8,846 bases of DNA from Geobacter sp. (GTDB lineage: Bacteria > Desulfobacterota > Desulfuromonadia > Geobacterales > Pseudopelobacteraceae). Both the position numbers and the translations under genes were made by a program. Location: assembly GCA_027346925.1 (NCBI GenBank), contig DAIERH010000089.1, forward strand, positions 1 through 8,846, in the 5' to 3' direction. Each line of letters opens with the position of its first letter. Position 1 is the first letter of the stretch. The notes beneath the pieces are model-generated. The model was given only the letters and a program-made list of their open reading frames with translations. It made no database searches and had not been told where the DNA came from. Shown piece by piece: positions 1-6,682 of this stretch.

Positions 1-12
1 TCTTGAATGATG

Positions 13-28
13 TGGCACAATTCGTGTT
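13..28 (+). promoter_or_regulatory. Possible sigma-54 (RpoN) -24/-12 promoter upstream of prsT
   Basis: A perfect TGGCAC at 13-18 is followed, at the correct sigma-54 spacing (G14 to G26 is 12 bases), by GTGTT at 24-28, a degenerate form of the TTGCW -12 box. The -24 half is an exact consensus match; in the -12 half the key G is present but the following C is a T. Transcription would start near 38, giving an untranslated leader of about 60 nt. PEP-CTERM/EPS loci are known to be controlled by PrsK/PrsR, a histidine kinase and sigma-54-dependent regulator, so the context fits. The activator site would lie upstream of the window. It may still be a chance match. Confidence 0.38.
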
Positions 29-33
29 AGCAC

Positions 34-45
34 ATGGATATCCAT
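34..45. promoter_or_regulatory. Perfect 12-bp palindrome at the predicted transcription start
   Basis: ATGGATATCCAT is a perfect dyad lying over the start site expected from the sigma-54-like element. It could be an operator half-site pair or chance. No second copy was noticed elsewhere in the window. Confidence 0.3.
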
Positions 46-86
46 CTGCGGCAACATGCATGCAGGGAGAGTGATCCAATCATTCC

Positions 87-91
87 GGAGG
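87..91 (+). promoter_or_regulatory. Shine-Dalgarno that fixes the GTG start of prsT
   Basis: GGAGG at 87-91 lies 7 nt before GTG at 99-101. It supports the non-ATG start, which in turn gives a complete lipoprotein signal peptide. No in-frame ATG nearby would keep that signal. Confidence 0.8.
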
Positions 92-98
92 TTCAGCC

Positions 99-2753
99 GT
101 GTATAAACTACTTGTACTCATGCTTGGAATCGCTATCGGTATTTGTGGGTGCACTGCAAAGTCCAGCACGGAGTTGTATGCGGACGGAGTCAATAAACTG
201 CGTGAAAAGAATCCGAACGCGGCCATAATCCTGTTCAAGAGCGCGCTGGAAAAGGACCAGAATTTTCTCGATGCACGCTACCAATTGGCCAAGGCGTATC
301 TTTCGACCGGTAAATACGAACAGGCTGAAAAGGAGTTTCAAAAAGTAGTGCGCTTGAATCCGACTCTGCCGGACATAAAACTGGACTTGGCGAAGCTTTA
401 CAATTGTCTCAAGAAGCCGGATCAGGCGATCAGCCTGGCCGAGGAATATCTGGTCTCGAAGCCCGATTCGGCGGACGCCCTTGAGGCAATCGGCAGCGGC
501 TACGCTCTCAAAAAAATGCCTCAGGAGGCGGAAGCCTCATTTCTCAGCGCCTTGCAGAAAGAGCCGGGGCGGCTCAGCACCAAGCTGGAATTGGCTGCCC
601 TTATGGCGCCAAACCAGGATAAGGCGGAACAGGCCAAGGGGTTGCTGAGAGAGGTTATCATGGGCGATCCACACAACCCGCGCCCGTATTACCTGCTGGC
701 CCAAATCGAACTCTCCCTCGGCAGAAGGGAACAGGCCCTTGTCCTCTACAAACGCCTGGTGGACATCAATGCAAACGACCAGGTGGCGCAATACAAAATC
801 GGGCTCGTGAACCTGGAACTGGGAAATGTAGCGGCAGCGGAAACGACCTCCGGCGAACTTATCAAGAAATTCCCCAACAAGTCTGAAGGTTATAGGTTGA
901 AAGGGATCGTTTCCTATCAGCGGAAGAACTTCCCCGAAGCGATCAACGCGTTGCAGAACGCCGTCAAGCTGCATCCTAATCTGGAGGGATATTATTTCCT
1001 CGGTCTCAGCCTTTTCAACCAGGGAGAACTGGAAAATGCCTTGAGCCAATTCCGCCAGATTCTCGACAAGGTCCCGGCCTTTCAACAGGCGCGTCTCGTT
1101 ACCGGAATCATCCTTCTGAAGCAGAACCGTCTTGATGATGCGATCTCTGAAATGACAAGGCTTGTTGAAGCAGACGGGAAAAATGCCCTGGCACACAACA
1201 TACTCGGTAGTGCCTACATGGCAAAGGGTATGTATGAACAGGGGATGCAAGAACTTGATACGGCAACGGAACTGGATCCCAAACTTGTCGATGCCCATTT
1301 GAGAAAAGGACTGTTCCGGCTCAGCCAGGGGAGGAACAGTGAGGTGGAAACCGAGCTTGCAACCGCAGTCAGGGTTGCCCCTGAAATCCTCAATACGCGA
1401 CTCATTCTAGCTTCCTTTTACCAGCATCGGAACAACTACGTCAAGGCCTTGGCCACGCTCAGAGAGGGTTTGACCGGCAAGAAGGGGGATGCCCTGCTCT
1501 ATGCCGGCATGGCACGGCTCATGTTTGCCGCTAATAGGCCGGCCGAGGCGATTCGCTCCCTGCAGCAGTCAAAACAAATCAATCCCCGCTTGGTTGGGCC
1601 CTTTTTCACCCTTGCCGATTATTACGTCGGGAATGGCGATGTGGACAAGGCCTTGAGCGAGTATTCCGCAGTGCTGAATATTGAGCCGGCCAATATCAAG
1701 GCAATGGTGCGGATGGCGGCACTTTTGGAATCGGCGGGGCGCGAGAACGAGGCAATGACTTTTTATCTCAAGGCAAAGGAGACGAGGGACCCCATGGCGT
1801 ATCTGGCGCTTGCCGGGCATTTCGAGAGAAAGGCAGATCTCGTTGGGGCCATTTCCGTGCTCGATGAAGCGGTCCGGTATGTCCCGCGCTCGCCGATTAT
1901 CCTGGAAAAGAAAGCGCACCTGTGCCTGAAGGGCAAACAGTATAAAGAAGCGCTGAAAATCTCCGACGACATCGCGACGATCTCGCCGGAACGCGGAATT
2001 ACTCTGAAAGTGACCACCCTGCTGGCAATGAACGATCTGCACGAGGCCAAGAAATGTGCCCAGCAGGCCATTGCTCTCAAGCCTGATTCTTCGTCCGGCA
2101 ATCTGCTGCTGGCCTCAGTGTATCAGGCACAGAACGATCCCAAACGTGCCATTGCAGAGGTGCAAAAAGGACTCGCGCGGGATAGCGGCAATCTTCAGAC
2201 CGCGCTTGTTCTGGCCGAACTCCATGCCAAGGCCGGCAACTATTCCCAGGCCATAGCAACCTGCGACGACATACTGCGGAAGCGCCCCGATTTTGCCCCC
2301 GCCTATTTTGCCCAGGGAACATTTTACGCGGCGCAGGGCAACAAAAAGAAAGCCATAAACAAGTACCGGGCAGCCCTGGCCATATCCGGCAACTTTACGG
2401 CCGCACTCAATAATCTCGCCTACCTGTATGCAGACGGCAAAGGTAACGGGGAAGAGGCTGTCCAGCTGGCAAAAAACGCCCTCTCCCTGGAACCGCATAA
2501 TTCAGGAATCATGGATACTCTCGGGTACGCCTACCTGAACAACGGCCAATTGCAGGAGGCACGCAGGATCCTGGAAAAAACGTCGGCACTGCTGCCCGAC
2601 AATCCGACAGTACACTACCATCTTGCCCTTGTTCATCGGGCGCAGGGAGAGAACAGGCAGGCAGTTGCGCAGTTGCAACAGGCTCTGCGATCAGGAGATT
2701 TTCCCGAGTCGCATCTGGCGAAGAATCTGATGACCGAGCTCAACGGGCGTTAA
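99..2753 (+). CDS. prsT: PEP-CTERM system TPR-repeat lipoprotein PrsT
   Basis: 884 residues from a GTG start. The N-terminus is a short type II signal peptide with lipobox Ile15-Cys16-Gly17-Cys18, so Cys18 should be lipidated. The rest, from about residue 22 to 870, divides by eye into about 25 consecutive 34-residue tetratricopeptide units, recognisable by the W/L-G/A-Y...A-P spacing (for example A-Y-L-x-x-G-K-Y-x-x-A near residues 68-78). Length and architecture fit the PEP-CTERM TPR lipoprotein family (TIGR02917, usually about 900 residues). TPR superhelices bind proteins; by analogy with other EPS TPR lipoproteins it is probably a periplasm-facing scaffold for polymer export or for secreted PEP-CTERM proteins, but its biochemical role is not established. 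It is first in the cluster, 33 bp ahead of the sugar transferase, which suggests co-transcription. No enzymatic motif is seen. Confidence 0.9.
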   Translation: MYKLLVLMLGIAIGICGCTAKSSTELYADGVNKLREKNPNAAIILFKSALEKDQNFLDARYQLAKAYLSTGKYEQAEKEFQKVVRLNPTLPDIKLDLAKLYNCLKKPDQAISLAEEYLVSKPDSADALEAIGSGYALKKMPQEAEASFLSALQKEPGRLSTKLELAALMAPNQDKAEQAKGLLREVIMGDPHNPRPYYLLAQIELSLGRREQALVLYKRLVDINANDQVAQYKIGLVNLELGNVAAAETTSGELIKKFPNKSEGYRLKGIVSYQRKNFPEAINALQNAVKLHPNLEGYYFLGLSLFNQGELENALSQFRQILDKVPAFQQARLVTGIILLKQNRLDDAISEMTRLVEADGKNALAHNILGSAYMAKGMYEQGMQELDTATELDPKLVDAHLRKGLFRLSQGRNSEVETELATAVRVAPEILNTRLILASFYQHRNNYVKALATLREGLTGKKGDALLYAGMARLMFAANRPAEAIRSLQQSKQINPRLVGPFFTLADYYVGNGDVDKALSEYSAVLNIEPANIKAMVRMAALLESAGRENEAMTFYLKAKETRDPMAYLALAGHFERKADLVGAISVLDEAVRYVPRSPIILEKKAHLCLKGKQYKEALKISDDIATISPERGITLKVTTLLAMNDLHEAKKCAQQAIALKPDSSSGNLLLASVYQAQNDPKRAIAEVQKGLARDSGNLQTALVLAELHAKAGNYSQAIATCDDILRKRPDFAPAYFAQGTFYAAQGNKKKAINKYRAALAISGNFTAALNNLAYLYADGKGNGEEAVQLAKNALSLEPHNSGIMDTLGYAYLNNGQLQEARRILEKTSALLPDNPTVHYHLALVHRAQGENRQAVAQLQQALRSGDFPESHLAKNLMTELNGR

Positions 2754-2770
2754 CCCACACCTGATTCATT

Positions 2771-2784
2771 GATGCTGGAGCATC
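2771..2784 (+). promoter_or_regulatory. Small hairpin presenting the Shine-Dalgarno of the sugar transferase gene
   Basis: GATGC (2771-2775) and GCATC (2780-2784) form a perfect 5-bp stem around the loop TGGA. The ribosome-binding GGAG at 2777-2780 occupies most of the loop and the first stem base, 6 nt before ATG 2787. This site also decides the start: earlier in-frame TTG 2769 and ATG 2772 have no Shine-Dalgarno and add six residues unlike the family N-terminus. Confidence 0.5.
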
Positions 2785-2786
2785 CC

Positions 2787-4154
2787 ATGGACCTGAACAA
2801 GAGACTCATTCTGCTTGTCATATCCGACATCATCTCGGCGCTCCTGGCCTTGTCGGCAGCGGTTCTTTATCGGTTCCGGAAGGTGCCGTCAGTAGATGAC
2901 ATCCAGAACTTCGGCACGACGCGGATCGTGGGATTTGTGCTGATAGTCGTGTTCTTCTCGTACCTTGTGGAAATTTACCGGAACCACCGCGAGTTGCTCA
3001 ATGAAGATATCGCCGTCAAGATCGGCTTTTCTCTGGGCGTCTCATGTGTCGTCTTTTCCTTCCTCTCTTATTCAGCCCAGTCCGATCTGTTCGGCGGCGG
3101 GGTCCTGGTATGTGCCGTCCTCTTTTTCGGTACCCTCCAATTCATCTGTCATGCTGTCTACCGGATTTTTGTGAAATTCCAGGGTTTTGCCCGGCGGGTT
3201 CTTATCCTCGGGGTAGGGCCAGTGGCCAGCCACATGGGGGAGATCATCCCTGTCACTGACGAGAATTATGTGCTCTCCGGCTATGTAAACTGCTCGAATG
3301 AGGCGTCCCATGTGCCGGAGGCGACGGTTCTGGAAAATGCTGGCGGACTGTATGAAACGGTAAAGCGGGAAAAGGCGGATAAGATCGTGGTTTCTTTGTC
3401 GGAACGACGCGGCGTGTTTCCGCTCCAGGAGGTCATGGCCTGCAAGCTGGACGGTATCGAGGTAATTGATGCCCCGTCGTTTTATGAGCAGGTTACCGGA
3501 AAGCTCTTCCTGGAGGGTATCAACCCGAGCTGGATCATCTTTTCCGACGGATTCAAGGTCACGGCCCTGCGCAGAATAGTCAAAAGAGCCTTGGATGTGC
3601 TCCTTGCCATTGTCGGTATCATCCTGACGCTCCCGCTTTTTCCGTTTATCGCCCTGGCTATAAGGCTCGATTCACCGGGACCGATCTTCTACCGGCAGCA
3701 GAGAGTGGGCGAAAAGGAAAAGAACTTCAATCTTTACAAGTTCAGGACCATGCGGGCGGATGCCGAAAACGGAACCGGAGCGGTCTGGGCCAAGGAGAAG
3801 GACGCGCGCGTGACCCGTGTGGGAGAGTTTTTCCGCAAAAGCCGTATCGACGAATTGCCCCAGTTTTTCAACATACTCCGCGGAGATATGAGTCTGGTTG
3901 GCCCCCGGCCGGAACGCCCCGAGTTTGTCGAAAAACTGAAAGAAATAATCCCCTATTACTCCGAACGGCATTTTGTCAAGCCCGGGGTCACCGGCTGGGC
4001 TCAAGTCCGCTACCCTTACGGAGCGTCGATCGAGGACGCCATGGAAAAGTTGCGTTACGACCTCTATTACATCAAGAACATCTCCCTGTCCTTCGACCTG
4101 ATGATCATCCTTGAAACCATTAAAGTGGTCCTGTTCCGGCGCGGGGCAAGATAG
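2787..4154 (+). CDS. Polyprenyl-phosphate sugar-1-phosphate transferase, XrtA/PEP-CTERM EPS type (EpsB-like)
   Basis: 455 residues. Four N-terminal membrane helices (about 6-28, 46-64, 79-97, 102-128) are followed by a CoA-binding-like Rossmann region with G142-V-G-P-V-A147, then the C-terminal bacterial sugar transferase domain (266-455). This opens with K-R-A-L-D-V and a hydrophobic re-entrant helix, and carries the basic F-R-T-M motif, the catalytic Asp355-Glu356 pair (R-I-D-E-L-P-Q), and G-D-M-S-L-V-G-P-R-P at 366-375. The K-P-G-V-T-G-W-A-Q-V-R-Y-P-Y-G-A-S stretch and the R-R-G-A-R end are characteristic of TIGR03013, the glycosyltransferase of exosortase-linked EPS loci. The enzyme should transfer a sugar-1-phosphate from a UDP-sugar to undecaprenyl phosphate at the inner membrane, starting the repeat unit; the sugar cannot be read from sequence. 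All key residues are present. Start chosen at ATG 2787 by ribosome-binding site. Confidence 0.93.
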   Translation: MDLNKRLILLVISDIISALLALSAAVLYRFRKVPSVDDIQNFGTTRIVGFVLIVVFFSYLVEIYRNHRELLNEDIAVKIGFSLGVSCVVFSFLSYSAQSDLFGGGVLVCAVLFFGTLQFICHAVYRIFVKFQGFARRVLILGVGPVASHMGEIIPVTDENYVLSGYVNCSNEASHVPEATVLENAGGLYETVKREKADKIVVSLSERRGVFPLQEVMACKLDGIEVIDAPSFYEQVTGKLFLEGINPSWIIFSDGFKVTALRRIVKRALDVLLAIVGIILTLPLFPFIALAIRLDSPGPIFYRQQRVGEKEKNFNLYKFRTMRADAENGTGAVWAKEKDARVTRVGEFFRKSRIDELPQFFNILRGDMSLVGPRPERPEFVEKLKEIIPYYSERHFVKPGVTGWAQVRYPYGASIEDAMEKLRYDLYYIKNISLSFDLMIILETIKVVLFRRGAR

Positions 4155-4166
4155 CACCCCGTGCCG
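4137..4166 (+). other. GC-rich hairpin over the stop codon of the sugar transferase gene
   Basis: CGGCGCGGGG (4137-4146) pairs with CCCCGTGCCG (4157-4166): ten pairs, nine Watson-Crick and one G-U. The 10-nt loop contains the TAG stop at 4152-4154. The following bases (TTGGCGG) are not a U-tract, so it is not a standard intrinsic terminator. It could act as an RNA-stability or processing element, or a weak pause site, between the transferase and export genes. Confidence 0.55.
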
Positions 4167-4178
4167 TTGGCGGAGGGC

Positions 4179-4202
4179 GTGATGCGAGTTTGTCGCGCTC
4201 AC
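4179..4202 (+). other. Second hairpin in the gap before the export gene
   Basis: GTGA (4179-4182) pairs with TCAC (4199-4202), and GCGA (4184-4187) with TCGC (4193-4196), separated by a small asymmetric internal loop and capped by GTTTG. No U-tract follows. With the hairpin at 4137-4166 it makes this 95-nt gap mostly structured. It is weaker and could be chance. Confidence 0.3.
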
Positions 4203-4236
4203 TATCGAACATGCGATCTTGGAAGCAATTCAAAAC

Positions 4237-4243
4237 AAAGGAG
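4237..4243 (+). promoter_or_regulatory. Strong Shine-Dalgarno of the export protein gene
   Basis: AAAGGAG lies 6 nt before ATG 4250. It rules out the longer in-frame TTG start at 4190, which would also put twenty charged and polar residues in front of a clean signal peptide. Confidence 0.85.
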
Positions 4244-4249
4244 AACGTA

Positions 4250-5056
4250 ATGAATGCTCGGGTGTTGATAATTCTTTTGGGAGTGATGTTTTTTCCTGCC
4301 CTGGCACTGGCCGGAGACTATGTCATCGGTGACGGCGATGTCCTGGATGTATATGTCTGGGGTGTCAAGGAGCTGAATGTTTCGGTCAAGGTACGGCCCG
4401 ACGGCAAGATCACCATCCCCGGTATTGGCGACGTAAAAGCGAGCGGCTACACGACCCCCGGGCTCCAGAAGAGCCTGGAGGAGAAGTTCAAGACGCTGGT
4501 GAAAAACCCCAACATCACGGTGACCGTCAAGGAGATCACCAACAGCAAGGTGTACCTCTATGGCGGCGGGGTCAAGTCAGGGGTCTATGACCTCAGTCGC
4601 CGCACGACGCTGTTGCAGCTGTTGTGCACCATCGGTGATGTCAAGACGGCCGACCTGAGAAAATCCTATGTGCTGAGAGACGGCAAAAAAATCAAGGAAG
4701 GCTTCTACAAACTTTTCATCGGCGGCGACACCAGCGAGGACATGGTCATCGAATCCAATGATTCGATTTATATTCCGCAGCGCGTTGCGGATCGGAATAT
4801 CTATGTTCTCGGTGCCGTGATGACGCCGAGATTCATCGAGTATCGGGACGGGATCACGGTTCTGGAGGCGATTTTGGAAGCAGGCGGTTTCAGCAAGTTC
4901 GCCAAGCAGAACGACACGACCATCCTGCGCAAGGAGGGAGACCGGGAGGTGACGATATCGGTAAGGGCAAAGGACCTGTGGAATGATGGCGACCTGAGCC
5001 AGAACATAAAACTCAAGCCGAGCGATTACGTGATTGTCAAGGAAGGCATCTTTTGA
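4250..5056 (+). CDS. Exopolysaccharide export protein (Wza/PES family, XrtA-locus type) with two SLBB domains
   Basis: 268 residues. A Sec signal peptide ends in A-L-A-L-A21, with predicted cleavage before Gly22. The polysaccharide export (PES, Poly_export) domain spans about 23-96, opening with D-Y-V-I-G-D-G-D-V-L-D-V and V-R-P-D-G-K-I-T-I-P. Two beta-grasp SLBB domains follow at about 99-176 and 183-265. The end, with D-G-D-L-S-Q-N-I-K and a terminal Phe, resembles the PEP-CTERM-linked export family (TIGR03027), whose members as I recall usually have a single SLBB. It should form a periplasmic/outer-membrane conduit for the polymer. Unlike classical Wza there is no lipobox cysteine and no C-terminal amphipathic helix, so a separate outer-membrane partner is likely. 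It precedes the chain-length gene by 59 bp, the usual order in such loci. Confidence 0.9.
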   Translation: MNARVLIILLGVMFFPALALAGDYVIGDGDVLDVYVWGVKELNVSVKVRPDGKITIPGIGDVKASGYTTPGLQKSLEEKFKTLVKNPNITVTVKEITNSKVYLYGGGVKSGVYDLSRRTTLLQLLCTIGDVKTADLRKSYVLRDGKKIKEGFYKLFIGGDTSEDMVIESNDSIYIPQRVADRNIYVLGAVMTPRFIEYRDGITVLEAILEAGGFSKFAKQNDTTILRKEGDREVTISVRAKDLWNDGDLSQNIKLKPSDYVIVKEGIF

Positions 5057-5104
5057 CAGGGGCGCATACCTACCGAACGAACCGGGAAAGACATTCTCTA
5101 TTGC

Positions 5105-5111
5105 GGGGTGA
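5105..5111 (+). promoter_or_regulatory. Shine-Dalgarno fixing the start of the chain-length gene
   Basis: GGGGTGA ends 4 nt before ATG 5116 and matches the 3' part of the anti-Shine-Dalgarno complement except for one base. It favours ATG 5116 over the in-frame TTG at 5053, which overlaps the previous stop codon. Confidence 0.65.
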
Positions 5112-5115
5112 ATAT

Positions 5116-6621
5116 ATGACTAACACATCTGAGTTCGACTATAAAAAATATCTGCAGTTGATCGGCAAGCACAAGTATCAATTCGTGATCGTTGCGCTTG
5201 TGATCATGACCGTAGTGGTTATTTCCAGCTTTTTCCTGCCCAAGCGGTATGAGGCAAAATGTACCGTTTTTATCGAAAAGAGCGTCATCAGCGACCTTGT
5301 AAAGGGTATAGCGGTATCGCCATCCTTCGAGGACAAGATCAAGGTATTGGCCTATGCCATAAAAAGCCGATCCTTGCTGCTAAAGGTCTTCAACGATCTC
5401 GACCTGAATGCCGGCAAGCAGAGTGACGCACAATTGGAGAATATGATCAAGGAGTTTCAGGACAGGACGGATATCAAGCTGAAAGATAAGGAGGGGCTGT
5501 TCATGATCTCCTTTGTGGACAAGGACCCGCGTCTTGCCCGCGATTACGTCAACGCACTGGTTCGCCGCTACATCGAAGAGAACCTTTCGTCCAAACGGCA
5601 GGATTCATACGATGCCACCAAGTTCCTCGGTGAACAGATCTCCACGGTCAAGCAGAAGTTCGAAGAAGCCGAGGCAAAGCTGAACAGCTTCAAGAGAGAA
5701 AAGAGCGCTCTTCTGGGACAAAGCGAAGAGATGGTAGTACGCGAGATCGGTGATGCCCAGCAAAGGATCGACGATGTCACGATAAAACGCCGGCAGCTTG
5801 AGAGCCTGCTGAATCTGACCAAGAAGAACGACCCATTGAAGGCGCGGCTCTCTGCGCTGCAAAAGAAACAAGAGGAAATGCGCCTCGTCTATACGGACAA
5901 CTACCCCGAAATTATGGCGTTGAACAGTGAAATTGCCGCCATCAGGGAACAGATGCAGGCGGGTCGCTCAAATGTTGACCTGTCCACCTTCCCTTCGTTG
6001 GAGCAGGAAAAAATCACAATGGAACTGAACTCGCTTCGCGAAGTCGAAATGAACCAGAGGAGGATCATTGCATCCAAACAGATTTTGTTGAGGAGCATCC
6101 CCGCTGTCAGAACCTCCTACGACGAACTGGAACGCGAGAGGAATACCCAGAAAAACCTTTATGAACAGCTTATGGGCAGATATGGGCAGTCCGAGGTTTC
6201 AAAACAGATGGAGGTACAGGACAAGTCCACCACGTTCAGGATCGTCGATCCGGCCGTCATGCCGGTCAAACCGATCAACTCACCGAGGCTGGTTAGAATT
6301 CTTGTCGGGATATTGGGTGGCTTGGTGTGCAGTTTCGGCCTGCTCGTGCTGCGTGATTATCTGGACAGGTCCGTACGGAGCGTCGAGTCCCTCAAAGCGC
6401 TGGGGGTGGAGGTCTTGGCGGTAGTGCCCAAGATCGAGGACACCCTTGCATTGCAGACGGTGCGCAAAAAGGATTACTGGTTCTACGGACTCAGCGGGAC
6501 CTATTTCATGCTCATTTTGGCGACGATACCCCTCATGTTCATGGGGGATGTCTCCATTAACCTCTTCAATTACGCCGGAATCAAGGAAAACCTGGTACGC
6601 CTGAGTAATTTGCGATTCTGA
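5116..6621 (+). CDS. XrtA-locus polysaccharide chain-length determinant (Wzz/Wzc adaptor type)
   Basis: 501 residues, matching the PEP-CTERM chain-length family (TIGR03007, about 500). The Wzz domain begins D-Y-K-K-Y-L with membrane helix 1 at about 22-41. A long periplasmic region rich in coiled coil follows (about 155-290 and 305-365), including the family-like Y-T-D-N-Y-P-E-I segment. The proline-containing stretch D378-P-A-V-M-P-V-K-P386 leads to helix 2 (392-412). Residues 413-455 form a basic cytoplasmic loop with a vestige of the segment that links to the kinase in fused Wzc proteins (L-G-V-E-V-L-A-V-V-P-K). A third hydrophobic helix (458-476) is followed by a short tail, probably periplasmic. 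There is no kinase domain: it is encoded by the next gene, so this is a split co-polymerase/kinase pair. It should set chain length and activate the kinase. Confidence 0.92.
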   Translation: MTNTSEFDYKKYLQLIGKHKYQFVIVALVIMTVVVISSFFLPKRYEAKCTVFIEKSVISDLVKGIAVSPSFEDKIKVLAYAIKSRSLLLKVFNDLDLNAGKQSDAQLENMIKEFQDRTDIKLKDKEGLFMISFVDKDPRLARDYVNALVRRYIEENLSSKRQDSYDATKFLGEQISTVKQKFEEAEAKLNSFKREKSALLGQSEEMVVREIGDAQQRIDDVTIKRRQLESLLNLTKKNDPLKARLSALQKKQEEMRLVYTDNYPEIMALNSEIAAIREQMQAGRSNVDLSTFPSLEQEKITMELNSLREVEMNQRRIIASKQILLRSIPAVRTSYDELERERNTQKNLYEQLMGRYGQSEVSKQMEVQDKSTTFRIVDPAVMPVKPINSPRLVRILVGILGGLVCSFGLLVLRDYLDRSVRSVESLKALGVEVLAVVPKIEDTLALQTVRKKDYWFYGLSGTYFMLILATIPLMFMGDVSINLFNYAGIKENLVRLSNLRF

Positions 6622-6670
6622 GCGGACGCGGATCCAACAGACACCACTTGGCCGGATACAAAAGGCCCGG

Positions 6671-6676
6671 AAGGAA
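6671..6676 (+). promoter_or_regulatory. Shine-Dalgarno of the tyrosine kinase gene
   Basis: AAGGAA lies 6 nt before ATG 6683, inside a purine-rich run (GGAAGGAAAAG). The 61-nt gap before this gene shows no convincing hairpin or promoter. Confidence 0.6.
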
Positions 6677-6682
6677 AAGACC

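Noticed and set aside
3..31. Sigma-70 promoter using TTGAAT at 3-8
   Set aside because: At 17-bp spacing the -10 would be GTTAGC, a poor match; the sigma-54-like reading explains the sequence better.
34..228. 64-codon open frame at the window start
   Set aside because: Overlaps the prsT start in another frame, has no ribosome-binding site, and is not protein-like.
537..1298. Long open frame on the minus strand inside prsT (253 codons)
   Set aside because: It mirrors the coding strand of a clear TPR gene, and its translation shows no domain; a shadow frame.
4190..4249. Extended N-terminus for the export protein from TTG 4190
   Set aside because: It would bury the signal peptide behind charged residues; ATG 4250 has an excellent Shine-Dalgarno.
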